This document shows, in pieces, positions 56,710 through 64,000 of a stretch of DNA of 64,000 nucleotides. The stretch's first letter is position 1. Every line of letters begins with the position of its first letter. Where the stretch lies: the NCBI RefSeq assembly GCF_002608075.1, contig NZ_LAHA01000001.1, forward strand, positions 321,014 to 385,013. Direction: 5' to 3'. This DNA comes from Nostoc linckia z4 (lineage in GTDB: Bacteria; Cyanobacteriota; Cyanobacteriia; Cyanobacteriales; Nostocaceae). A program made the translations under genes and the position numbers. The notes below the pieces were generated by a model. It was not told the origin of the DNA. It saw only the letters and a list, made by a program, of their open reading frames with translations, and made no database searches.

Positions 56710-57267
56710 ATGGGAGCTAACCTCAAACAAATTGCCAAGTACTTAGATAACCTTGGTTGGGACTACCGTTTTGATGACGAAGAAGACCGGATTATAACAG
56801 GTGTAGAAGCTGATAACTTAGAAGATTTTCTAATAGTTGTTCAGTTGGATGAAGAGGGAAAATTTTTCCGAGTGTTTGCCCCTCAAGTTCTGGCAGGAAT
56901 TCAAGACCATCCTCACAAAGGAGCTATTCTACAGACAATGCTTGCCATTTCCTGGGAAACCAAAATGCTGCAATGGGAATATGACCCATCCGATGGTGAA
57001 ATCCGTGCCATTATTGAGTTTCCTTTGGAAGATTCAATTCTCACAGAAAAACAATTTCACCGTTGTTTGAGTGGATTAATTCAGATTGTAGATGGTATCG
57101 CAATTCCTCGCCTCAAAGAAGTCATGGCAACAGGCCTCGATCCGGGAAATATAGAACTTGGAGAAAGACTATTACTCAGTATCCAAGAAGAAGCTCCAGG
57201 ATTGCTAGATTTATTGGAGAAGGCAATGGAAGCACGAAAAAAACGAGGAAGTTTTCCTAACGAGTGA
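56710..57267 (+). CDS. YbjN-domain protein
   Basis: A 185-residue acidic soluble protein. YLDNLGWDYRFDDEEDRIIT, the LDEEGKFFRVFAPQVL strand pair, and the ISWETKMLQWEYDPSDGEIR to IIEFPLEDSILTEKQFHRCL helix-strand set match the YbjN fold, which resembles type III secretion chaperones. In cyanobacteria such proteins are thought to act as chaperones or regulators; the role here is unknown. The start has GAGG 6 bases before the ATG. About 80 bases before the next gene, so possibly co-transcribed with it. Confidence 0.85.
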   Translation: MGANLKQIAKYLDNLGWDYRFDDEEDRIITGVEADNLEDFLIVVQLDEEGKFFRVFAPQVLAGIQDHPHKGAILQTMLAISWETKMLQWEYDPSDGEIRAIIEFPLEDSILTEKQFHRCLSGLIQIVDGIAIPRLKEVMATGLDPGNIELGERLLLSIQEEAPGLLDLLEKAMEARKKRGSFPNE

Positions 57268-57348
57268 GACGGATCGTAACTGAAATAGCTATACTCCAAA
57301 GTGATACCCTCACTATATACTTACTGAAATTTTCTGGGGCTGGATATT

Positions 57349-57993
57349 ATGACATCCTATGCAACCTCCTCTGCTAAAGCGGAAATGAGTGAACTCCGGC
57401 GGTTGAAAGGCTTACTACCGCCAGAATTGCAGAGCTGGGTCACGGTAGAAGGCACCACTGAGGTCAATCCACCCCTGATCCGCTGCGAAGAAATTGGTAA
57501 AGACCAAGTAGAAATTCAAATTGACTTGGTGAAATGGGATGCCCTCGCAATGGATCAGCGTAATCTGCTGTTCTGGCATGAAGTTGCTCGCGTTCAAAAC
57601 GACACAATTCCCAAAGATGGTTGGGAAATGGCAGCACTAGCCATCGGTTTAGGCGGCGCTGTCGGCGAATTGTGGGTACAAGATGGATTGCTTTTGGTGT
57701 TAGCTTTAGCGCTGTGTGGCGTGTCAGGCTGGCGATTGTATCAAAAGAACAATGGGGAAAAGCAACTAAAAGAACTGCTCAATGCTGATGAAAAAGCGAT
57801 CGCCTTGGCAACTCGTTTTGGTTATACCCTCCCCAACGCCTACAAAAGTCTTGGTAGCGCCTTGAAAACCCTGATTGATAACACTCCTAGCAAGCGTCAA
57901 CGCTCTAAATACGAAGCAAGGCTCTCTGCCCTCAAACGCAGTGCTAATAAAGCAAAAGCTAAGTCCAGAACGATGGACGAAAGCGCACTGTAG
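57349..57993 (+). CDS. DUF3318-domain protein
   Basis: A 214-residue cyanobacterial protein: ELRRLKGLLPPELQSWV, ALAMDQRNLLFWHEVARVQN and two hydrophobic segments (MAALAIGLGGAVGELWV and LLLVLALALCGVSGWRLY, about residues 104-138), then a helical C-terminal part with a basic tail (KRSANKAKAKSR). The HEVARVQ resembles a degenerate zinc-metalloprotease helix (HExxR rather than HExxH). DUF3318 has no known function. Ends 86 bases before a strong bidirectional terminator. Confidence 0.85.
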   Translation: MTSYATSSAKAEMSELRRLKGLLPPELQSWVTVEGTTEVNPPLIRCEEIGKDQVEIQIDLVKWDALAMDQRNLLFWHEVARVQNDTIPKDGWEMAALAIGLGGAVGELWVQDGLLLVLALALCGVSGWRLYQKNNGEKQLKELLNADEKAIALATRFGYTLPNAYKSLGSALKTLIDNTPSKRQRSKYEARLSALKRSANKAKAKSRTMDESAL

Positions 57994-58078
57994 CAACCAG
58001 AAAGTAGGTTGGGTGGGCGATACCCACCCCAAAAAATCAATAGTTAATTTAAAATCTAAATCCAAAATCTTTTAGCTT

Positions 58079-58115
58079 CAATAAAGCTGCTTTTTGATAG
58101 CTAGCAGCTTTATTG
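58079..58115. terminator. Bidirectional terminator between DUF3318 and queE genes
   Basis: CAATAAAGCTGCT (58079-58091) pairs perfectly with AGCAGCTTTATTG (58103-58115). A second weaker hairpin at about 58009-58032 (TTGGGTGGG and CCCACCCCAA) lies just after the DUF3318 stop. Confidence 0.75.
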
Positions 58116-58227
58116 CTCGATAATAGCTTAATAAAAATTAATATATTTTTTTAGCTAATAAAATTTCATATAAATTTATTTTAACTTTCACGAAATCTTT
58201 AGTAATACGTAGATTTAGCAGCAACTT

Positions 58228-59025
58228 TTACAGTTGATTGAGCATTTTATGTGTCTGGGGTATTACCCGCACTTGTTTGAGAGACTGTTTCATCAGAGCT
58301 TGCCACATCAAAACTCGATCTGGTGTAGGGGCAAGTACAGGTATTGGAGAAAATTGTTCAGACTCTGGTAAAGGCGTAACAGGTTGTAAAAATACTGGTA
58401 TATCTGGACTGATATCTGCCACCAATAAAGCTGAACGCTCCAATTCATCTGGATCTGTGTTTTGAGACACAATTATCTTGACAAAAACATTTAAATATGA
58501 ATCGTGACATAATTGGAGAGATTTTGCGTGTTCTTGCCAATGACTTTCGCCGCTAACACTGGGCAATTTGAAATCCATTCCTACAGAGTCTAAGTAGGGG
58601 AGAATCATTGCCAATTGTTCTGGGCGGTGTCCGCCTGTTTCTAAATATATAGGTAGGCCAGTTATGTCTCGCACTTTGGGTAGAAACTGAGTTAAAAATG
58701 GAGCATGAAGAAGTGGTTCGCCCCCAGTTAAGCTAATGCTATCGTGTAAGGAAGGTAGATTTTGCCTTTCCACCCATTCGATTAATATGGGTAATGGGAC
58801 AGGATTAGAGTAAATTTCAAAGTCGCGCAATCCAGGCGATCGCTCTATCCGGCAACTAACAGGTGCATTCCAAGTGTGGGCACTATCACAAAAGTGACAG
58901 CGCAAATCACACAAAGCAAAGCGAACAAAAATCTGACGAGTCCCTACATTCAGTCCTTCCCCTTGAATGGCAGAGAAGACCTCAACCAGGCGTGCGGTAG
59001 GTGTAACCGTAGTTTTAGCAATCAT
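58228..59025 (-). CDS. queE: 7-carboxy-7-deazaguanine synthase QueE
   Basis: About 265 residues of the radical SAM superfamily. The N-terminal SAIQGEGLNVGTRQIFVRF leads to the cluster motif CDLRCHFCDSAHTW (CX3CX2C), followed by SLTGGEPLLHA and LETGGHRPEQ. QueE converts carboxy-tetrahydropterin to the 7-deazaguanine core for queuosine tRNA modification. The ATG at 59025 (MIAKTTVTP) is preferred to 59049. Other que genes are not adjacent. Convergent with the DUF3318 gene. Confidence 0.92.
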   Translation of the reverse strand: MIAKTTVTPTARLVEVFSAIQGEGLNVGTRQIFVRFALCDLRCHFCDSAHTWNAPVSCRIERSPGLRDFEIYSNPVPLPILIEWVERQNLPSLHDSISLTGGEPLLHAPFLTQFLPKVRDITGLPIYLETGGHRPEQLAMILPYLDSVGMDFKLPSVSGESHWQEHAKSLQLCHDSYLNVFVKIIVSQNTDPDELERSALLVADISPDIPVFLQPVTPLPESEQFSPIPVLAPTPDRVLMWQALMKQSLKQVRVIPQTHKMLNQL

Positions 59026-59184
59026 TTGATCCAAGCAACGCGATCGCATTGCGTCAGCACAACAGCAAGAATATTTTTTAGCTTCTTGTTCTATTGTGAA
59101 TCGTCACTGGCGATTGACAATCTGAGAAAGAGCAAATAGTAATTAGTCCTGATTACGGTTAAGTAATTTTCAAAGGACAAAATA

Positions 59185-59235
59185 ATGTTTGGCAGATTAC
59201 ATTATACATGGCAACGAAAGTGCAGAGCTTCATGA
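59185..59235 (+). CDS. Possible 16-codon leader ORF overlapping the STAS-sugar transferase gene
   Basis: ATG at 59185 follows AAAGGACAAA, a good ribosome site, and opens MFGRLHYTWQRKCRAS, ending in TGA at 59233-59235. That TGA overlaps the ATG at 59232, in frame with the downstream gene. It may be a translationally coupled leader peptide. Evidence is only positional. Confidence 0.3.
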   Translation: MFGRLHYTWQRKCRAS

Positions 59236-60257
59236 CTAGCCAACCGACAGAGGTCGATTTTCCAGTTCATTCCCTAAACGACACGGTTATAGTGCAGGTT
59301 CCCACACGGTTGAGCGTGTTGGAGGCTTTAAGCTTTAAGCAAACCTGCCAAGGCTTAATCCAACCTAATTCATATCTCAAGCAAATTATCATTGACTTTC
59401 ACCAAACTACTTTTATGGATAGTAGTGGTTTAGGTGCTTTGGTCAGTAATTTTAAATATGCCCAGGCTAAAGGTATTGCATTAAGATTGCGGAATGTAAC
59501 ACCTCAAGTGATGGCAGTTTTAAAACTCACAGGGTTGGATCAAGTTTTTCCCTTAGAACCTGTAGACAATGGGTCGCTAATAGAACGACAAGAGCCAATA
59601 GATAATCGCAAGACAACTTCTCGTCAAGTCGAGCAGTTACCTAAGACTCATCCTTCTGTTGCATCTTGGATGAAACGGTTCTTAGATATTATAGGGTCAA
59701 TCGTTGGCTTATTAATTACAGGAGTTTTGTCTATTCCCATTGCGATCGCTATTCAAATTAACGATCCCGGCCCCATTTTCTTTAGTCAAACCCGCTGCGG
59801 TTGGATGGGAAAACAATTTAAAATTTGGAAATTCCGCTCTATGTGTGTGGATGCGGAAGCAAAAAAATCCGAAGTCAAAAACCAAGTGCAAGGTGCATTT
59901 TTCAAGAACGAAAATGACCCCAGAATTACCAAAGTGGGACGTTTTTTACGGCGAACTAGTCTTGACGAACTACCTCAGTTTTGGAACGTCTTGAAAGGAG
60001 AAATGAGTTTAGTCGGTACCAGACCACCCACGCCTGACGAAGTGGAACGCTACGAAGTACCAGAGTGGCAACGTTTAGATGTCAAACCCGGCATGACTGG
60101 CGAATGGCAAGTAAATGGACGGTCTACAGTCCGTAGTTTTGAAGATGTAATTCGCCTAGATTTGCAGTATCAAAAAAATTGGAGTTTGGTGTACGATTTA
60201 AAGCTAATTTTCAAAACTATAGCGATTCTGTTTAATAGAAACAGTGGTGCTGTTTAG
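59208..60257 (+). CDS. STAS domain fused to a polyprenyl-phosphate sugar-phosphate transferase
   Basis: A 349-residue fusion. Residues about 20-115 form a STAS/anti-anti-sigma domain with the phosphorylatable serine loop FMDSSGLGALV. A linker leads to an initiating phosphoglycosyl transferase: membrane segment FLDIIGSIVGLLITGVLSIP (about 163-182), WKFRSMCVDAEAK, LRRTSLDELPQFWNVLKGEM and SLVGTRPPTP. Phosphorylation of the STAS domain could regulate chain initiation. The start may be 59208 or, given the coupled leader, 59232. Two clearly distinct initiating enzymes are therefore encoded in the window. Related proteins act in heterocyst-envelope polysaccharide, but this link is only recollection. 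Confidence 0.85.
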   Translation: MATKVQSFMTSQPTEVDFPVHSLNDTVIVQVPTRLSVLEALSFKQTCQGLIQPNSYLKQIIIDFHQTTFMDSSGLGALVSNFKYAQAKGIALRLRNVTPQVMAVLKLTGLDQVFPLEPVDNGSLIERQEPIDNRKTTSRQVEQLPKTHPSVASWMKRFLDIIGSIVGLLITGVLSIPIAIAIQINDPGPIFFSQTRCGWMGKQFKIWKFRSMCVDAEAKKSEVKNQVQGAFFKNENDPRITKVGRFLRRTSLDELPQFWNVLKGEMSLVGTRPPTPDEVERYEVPEWQRLDVKPGMTGEWQVNGRSTVRSFEDVIRLDLQYQKNWSLVYDLKLIFKTIAILFNRNSGAV

Positions 60258-60319
60258 CTAACTACCCTTATTTACAATTTTTTGCTAACTCGCAACTCTC
60301 ACGATAATTTTTAAAATAC

Positions 60320-60355
60320 ACCCAAGCTCATTTTGTTGAGCTTGGGTAAATTTTT
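60320..60355 (+). terminator. Rho-independent terminator
   Basis: ACCCAAGCTCA pairs with TGAGCTTGGGT around TTTTGT, followed by AAATTTTT. Ends the STAS-sugar transferase transcript. Confidence 0.8.
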
Positions 60356-60564
60356 AAGTTTACTGATGTGAGATTTTAGATTCAACACAGTTCAGTTAAG
60401 CATCTTTTCCTTCTCTTTCTCTCTTCTCTCTGTGCCCTCAGCGCCTCTGTGGTTCGTAAAAAAATTAGTGTCAGGACTCACAGATCAACCAAACCGCAAA
60501 GGACGCAGAGAAATAAGAGTTTCAGAAATCCAAAATCTCAAATTAACTCATCCTCTGCCTGAGA

Positions 60565-62022
60565 TTATCCCACCACGTTCTGAACACCAACTGTTTCAAC
60601 TTGCTGCACTTCTGGCAACAAACGCTTCACCCCTTGCTTCACAAACCCCTGCAAAAAACTAATTTGTTGATTTTGCCCAAACACTTTTTGCAAAGTTTCT
60701 CGCAATTTCTCCAAGTTCAAATTAGTACCAGAATCCACTGCTATTTCTTGCTGTTGCAAATATTCAACTAAACTCAATCCTGCAACTCTAGTAAGATAAG
60801 CTGCACTTACCCCCTGCACCAAGCCGCCAGCAACAAAGGTAACAGCATTACTTTTGAGAACAGTACCAATAGCCTTAGTAGAAAGTTCAACTAAACCGAG
60901 TTTTAGCATCAAGCTTCCCATTGTTCCAGCTACAGTTTGTGCCTGTTCTAGGGAAAATTTCTGCTGATAAATCTTACCCAAATCCATTACCATCTGAGCA
61001 TTAATGGCCGCAGTGGCCAGAATATCAAGTGCTGGTACTGGGTTAGCAAAGGCAGCAGCAGCAGCTATCCACTGATATTGTTCAATAATTGGGGTGGCGC
61101 GATCGCATCTAATTCCATTGAGGGAGTTTTTCGCCTCAGCTTTCAACAACCCGGCTTTCCTGATGGTAGTTAGCCAAACCAGTCGTTGTTTTTGCTGTGC
61201 CAAAATTTCACCGAACTGCTGGGTTAATTGCTGGATATCTGGTGCTGGTTGTTCCATCCACTCCTGCACAGAACCATCAGCCTCATGCTTTCGGACTTTC
61301 ACGGGGATGGGAGAGGCCGCAGTTGCAACTACATTTCCCTGCATCCGCTGTTTTAATGACAGTAAGATGCTAGCGCGTTCATCGGCTAAATACTGGTCTT
61401 GTTTGTTGAAAACCAGCATTGCAGGCTGATTTGCTGCTTTTAGCTGCTGTAAAGTTTGAAATTCTGTATCAGTCAAATCACCATTTGTCAAAAACAGCAC
61501 AAAATCAGATTTTGTCACTTCTGCTAAAACGGCTGCATCTGAATTTTCACCAGCTTCTCTAAACAAAGGCGCTGTCTCTTGTAGAGAAACCAGATTTTCT
61601 GTTTGGAGATTTTTTTCTAAGACTTGAATTAAAGTGCTTTTACCGACGGATTTACCACCAGTCACAGTCAGTTTAATTTCTTGCCTGTCTAATTCCCACC
61701 ACAATTGAGCAACTTGTTCTCTGAGGGTCTCTAATGCCCTATGGTTTTCTGCTTCTTGTGCCAGTTGGTTAATCACAGCTTCCGCTTTGACGATGGCACT
61801 TTCCACAGTCGTCCGGTCTACAAGCATACTATCTAGCTGTTCTAAACCATGTTTTGGGCGATTTTGTTGGAATAACCACAAACCACCACCAACAGCTAAG
61901 GCACTCAATAAACCAAACTCACCCACCTGCATTATTGAATGATGCCAACTTTGTAACATCCACAGAGAAAAGGACAGTCCCAATCCTCCCACTAAAATTG
62001 GTCGCTGCAACTTCACAACCAT
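60565..62022 (-). CDS. DUF697-type membrane-associated GTPase
   Basis: A 485-residue protein. Two hydrophobic segments near the N-terminus (about 7-25, 35-52) precede a GTPase domain with G1 GGKSVGKSTL (about 122-131), a degenerate G3 region, and G4 VFNKQD. The C-terminal half (IIEQYQWIAAAAAFANPVPALDILATAAI) is DUF697, typical of YcjF/Era-like GTPases. GGAG precedes the ATG. Cyanobacterial homologues have no defined function. The gene is convergent with the STAS-sugar transferase gene. Confidence 0.88.
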   Translation of the reverse strand: MVVKLQRPILVGGLGLSFSLWMLQSWHHSIMQVGEFGLLSALAVGGGLWLFQQNRPKHGLEQLDSMLVDRTTVESAIVKAEAVINQLAQEAENHRALETLREQVAQLWWELDRQEIKLTVTGGKSVGKSTLIQVLEKNLQTENLVSLQETAPLFREAGENSDAAVLAEVTKSDFVLFLTNGDLTDTEFQTLQQLKAANQPAMLVFNKQDQYLADERASILLSLKQRMQGNVVATAASPIPVKVRKHEADGSVQEWMEQPAPDIQQLTQQFGEILAQQKQRLVWLTTIRKAGLLKAEAKNSLNGIRCDRATPIIEQYQWIAAAAAFANPVPALDILATAAINAQMVMDLGKIYQQKFSLEQAQTVAGTMGSLMLKLGLVELSTKAIGTVLKSNAVTFVAGGLVQGVSAAYLTRVAGLSLVEYLQQQEIAVDSGTNLNLEKLRETLQKVFGQNQQISFLQGFVKQGVKRLLPEVQQVETVGVQNVVG

Positions 62023-62064
62023 GACTCTCCGCGCTTTTTGGATGGCTATTTCTTCCAGAATAAA

Positions 62065-62548
62065 TTAAAATCCTGCTTCTTTGAGTTCAACAGGCGATGG
62101 AACACAACTTTCTTTACTTACAGATGCTTGCGAGATTAATTCCCAAGCCTCGCGATATTGTATGGAACGAGGCTTACGCTGTCGTTTTTCAGCCTCAACA
62201 AGGTGTACTTCACTTCCATAACTTATGAACACATCTACAGGAAAAATATAGAATAGGTCAAGTTTTTCTATATACACCAGGGCAAAATCAAAGTCTGATA
62301 GTTGATATTGTTCTCGAACCATCAGCCGCCGATTTGTTTTGGTGCGGCGATTATCTACAACGTAATTGCCAGAAGGCCCATCTAACCAAGCGTATTTGAC
62401 TTGGATTTTTATTGAGAATTCCCTCTACATCAAATGCCAGATCGTAAGGCAATCTATCACCAAAAGGTTTTAAAACTCCCCAACCACGCTTTAGAGCATG
62501 AAGAACAGCAGCTGATTCTGCTATGTCTCCTCTAAGCTTTGTGTCCAT
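62065..62548 (-). pseudogene. Frameshifted I-Ssp6803I-like PD-(D/E)XK homing endonuclease
   Basis: Two frames together read as one protein of about 160 residues. The first (62351-62548) gives MDTKLRGDIAESAAVLHALK, RGWGVLKPFGDRLPYDLAFD and VEGIL; the second frame takes over at the shift (about 62406, ending at 62065) as IQVKYAWLDGPSGNYVVDNR and YREAWELISQA. The break lies in a run of five T at 62406-62410 (five A in the message, one more than the open frame needs), just before the catalytic QVK. The match is to the group I intron endonuclease family of I-Ssp6803I. It lies outside the intron, 90 bases past the tRNA. Confidence 0.75.
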
Positions 62549-62582
62549 TAGTCAGATGAAAACGAAGTAGCTGACAATCACC

Positions 62583-62630
62583 ATAAAACAAAACCCTGTA
62601 ATCTTTCTGGAAAACAGGGTTTTGTTTTAT
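62583..62630. terminator. Terminator after tRNA-fMet
   Basis: ATAAAACAAAACCCTGT (62583-62599) pairs perfectly with ACAGGGTTTTGTTTTAT (62614-62630), a 17-base stem with T-rich arms on the minus strand. It separates the tRNA from the endonuclease frames. Confidence 0.85.
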
Positions 62631-62638
62631 CTTCAATT

Positions 62639-62959
62639 TGGTGGCGGGAAGTGGATTTGAACCACTGACCTTCGGGTTATGCTTACCAACTACAACTTTC
62701 GTTGCCCAGATAAACTGGTTTGTGGTCTGGACTGTCCCTTCACCCTCGGCGTTATCGTTAGGGTGTCTGCCTTCCAGTCTCTACACCTTCTCCGTTTCCG
62801 GAGCTTGGTTCGGGATTACCGCGCTATTGGCTTCCCCGACTTTGACAGATAAACACACATAAGTTTCTTTATGTGCCGCCCAAAGCAAACATAACTAATA
62901 AGCGTCTAGTTAAGTTTGCCAGTTGAGCCCGACGAGCTACCAGGCTGCTCTATCCCGCG
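62639..62959 (-). tRNA. Initiator tRNA-fMet (CAU) interrupted by a group I intron
   Basis: Exon 1 (62926-62959) and exon 2 (62639-62681) join into a 77-base tRNA with encoded CCA. The joined anticodon arm is TCGGG-CTCATAA-CCCGA with CAU. The acceptor stem has a C1-C72 mismatch instead of a base pair (initiators usually have C1-A72), and the T arm is AGTGG/CCACT. The intron breaks the loop between U33 and C34. An 11-base hairpin (62963-62997) lies just upstream. Confidence 0.93.
62682..62925 (-). ncRNA. Group I self-splicing intron (244 nt, no ORF)
   Basis: Begins after exonic U33 and ends in G, as group I introns require. Core pairings are visible: P7 GACUG (in AGAGACTGGAAGG, around 62771-62783) with CAGUC (in GGGACAGTCC, around 62728-62738), and the P6-like CTCCGGAAACGGAG hairpin. 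No open reading frame is present inside. Same insertion site as known cyanobacterial fMet introns. Subgroup not assigned. Confidence 0.88.
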
Positions 62960-62962
62960 TCG

Positions 62963-62997
62963 CTCTTGACTTTTCTAGTCTAACTCAAAGTCAAGAG
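62963..62997. terminator. Hairpin between asparaginase and tRNA genes
   Basis: CTCTTGACTTT and AAAGTCAAGAG (11-base stem) sit 9 bases after the asparaginase stop. It may terminate that transcript or be a structured start region of the tRNA; TTGACT elements inside also resemble a -35 box. Confidence 0.5.
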
Positions 62998-63005
62998 TTT
63001 GGCAA

Positions 63006-63959
63006 CTACAAAAACGATAATTCTCCAATTACTTCTAAACGCTTGTATTTTCCTAAGGTGACAAACTTTTCATTCAGGCTTTCGGCGGCGCTGGGACTAA
63101 TCCAACCCATTTGTTGGAGTAAGTGAATGGCAACGGCGTGTTTTGCGCGTTTTGCCCCATCCATAACTTTAATTGCTAATCCCATGCCTTCACCGAGTCT
63201 ACCAATGCACTGCACTCCTTCAGCACCAGATTTGCTCACCAGTTCCCCTGGAGTTAAACGCATCAGTTCCGTATCGAATTCTCCATCCCCTGCTACCATA
63301 GCTGGGTGATGAGTCATAGCCCGGACAATGCGCTCCATATCCAAGTTGCTACTAGAGGCTAATAGGGCGTATAAAGAGGCCATTTGACCGAGTTGCATCA
63401 AATAAGTAGGCGCACCACAGTCATCATGGGCGCTGATAAATTCCTCTGCGGGCATTCGTAGCAATTCTGCTACTTTACCCAAAATCAACTGCTGTATTGG
63501 GTGTTTGCGTTCCAAGTAGTTATTTAGAGGCCAATGGCGTTGCTGACAAACAGCTAGCATCCCCGCATGTTTCCCAGAGCAATTGTATTCCAGAGGACTG
63601 CGTTTACCTTCTGGAATAGGACACTGGAGTACAGTGGGGTCAAGATCGGCTCGCCAAAGGATGTTAAATACCTGTCTGACTTGTTCTATTGTTCCTTTAT
63701 GGGAACTGGTGATAATCGCTAAATCGCGATCGCTAAGGTCATAGCGTTCCAGCGTACCTGTAGTGGTGACTGCGAGTGCCTGAAATGGTTTGAGTGCTGA
63801 ACGAATAAATGCAGCAGTTTCAGAATTTCCGGCCACGGTTAAAACCCGTCCGCGTTCGTCGCATACAACGGCCTGGACTATATGCTTGGATTCAATGATA
63901 CCTTCACGCAGCAACCGGACTTCCAGTGCCGTGGCTTGAGTTCGTTTTCCCATTGTCAT
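63006..63959 (-). CDS. L-asparaginase II-type protein
   Basis: A 317-residue protein of the Rhizobium-type thermolabile asparaginase II family. Marks are VLTVAGNSETAAFIRSALKP, ALAVTTTGTLERYDLSDRDL, IITSSHKG, YNCSGKHAGMLAVC, HDDCGAPTY and LVSKSGAEGVQCIG. The family hydrolyses asparagine to aspartate and ammonia and has catalytic SxxK-like residues. Starts at 63959 or 63953 are both possible; no clear ribosome site. Complete in the window. Its 3' end lies 46 bases before tRNA-fMet. Confidence 0.9.
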   Translation of the reverse strand: MTMGKRTQATALEVRLLREGIIESKHIVQAVVCDERGRVLTVAGNSETAAFIRSALKPFQALAVTTTGTLERYDLSDRDLAIITSSHKGTIEQVRQVFNILWRADLDPTVLQCPIPEGKRSPLEYNCSGKHAGMLAVCQQRHWPLNNYLERKHPIQQLILGKVAELLRMPAEEFISAHDDCGAPTYLMQLGQMASLYALLASSSNLDMERIVRAMTHHPAMVAGDGEFDTELMRLTPGELVSKSGAEGVQCIGRLGEGMGLAIKVMDGAKRAKHAVAIHLLQQMGWISPSAAESLNEKFVTLGKYKRLEVIGELSFL

Positions 63960-64000
63960 GGGTTTATTTTTATCACTTTTTTATTATTAGTCATTGGTCA

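Noticed and set aside
60432-60662. 76-codon plus-strand frame after the STAS fusion
   Set aside because: Starts in a dispersed repeat (CTCTGTGCCCTCAGCGCCTC) and overlaps the end of the DUF697 gene on the other strand.

Overview
The window comes from a filamentous, probably Nostocales-type cyanobacterium. The HIP1 octamer GCGATCGC recurs throughout, intergenic regions carry the short tandem repeats typical of Nostoc-like genomes (GGGCATT heptamers, GTTGACT arrays, GAATTCAG arrays), and many genes belong to cyanobacterial families (a natF-natG-natH-bgtA amino-acid uptake operon, a YbjN-domain protein, a DUF3318 protein, a tRNA-fMet group I intron). No heterocyst gene is seen, so assignment below this level is inference.

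Layout. 1-8.5 kb: small and decayed genes, a ribbon-helix-helix protein, an MscS channel, a two-gene ABC exporter, a pentapeptide-repeat protein and purT. 8.5-19.8 kb (minus strand): exopolysaccharide operon A, with a UDP-sugar dehydrogenase, a UDP-glucuronate 4-epimerase, a GT4 glycosyltransferase, an initiating sugar-phosphate transferase, three GNAT/FemAB-like acyltransferases, a DegT aminotransferase, a Wzc-type tyrosine kinase and a small Calx-beta protein. 20.5-22.3 kb: a DUF442-type phosphatase divergent from chromate transporter chrA, with repeated ATATCGA half-sites between them. 22.5-27.1 kb (minus): a five-gene operon with a coiled-coil protein, a membrane protein joining a cytoplasmic roadblock-like region to a periplasmic OmpA domain, a Rab/Ras-like GTPase, a PAS-like protein and a histidine kinase. 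27.2-36 kb: a DUF4091 protein, two tandemly duplicated RTX-repeat proteins with long related leaders, and a glucose/sorbosone-dehydrogenase-like protein. 36.3-48.1 kb (minus): exopolysaccharide operon B with a membrane 4,6-dehydratase, GH43-like protein, FemAB-like protein, MurJ/Wzx-type flippase, three GT4 enzymes, a CapK-like adenylate-forming enzyme and a Wzy-like polymerase. 48.7-64 kb: ilvN, BON protein, alpha/beta hydrolase, LysR regulator plus the nat operon, YbjN, DUF3318, queE, a STAS-sugar transferase fusion, a DUF697 GTPase, a split tRNA-fMet with a broken homing-endonuclease gene beside it, and an asparaginase.

How it works together. Operons A and B are complementary. A supplies nucleotide-sugar synthesis, chain initiation and Wzc control; B supplies flippase, polymerase and most glycosyltransferases. 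Together they make a nearly complete Wzx/Wzy-type pathway. Both operons carry the same 69-bp three-block element about 340-390 bp upstream of their first genes, with identical block spacing, so they may be co-regulated. The GTPase/OmpA/kinase operon, the split initiator tRNA with its frameshifted endonuclease, and the shared leader element are the most interesting parts of the window.
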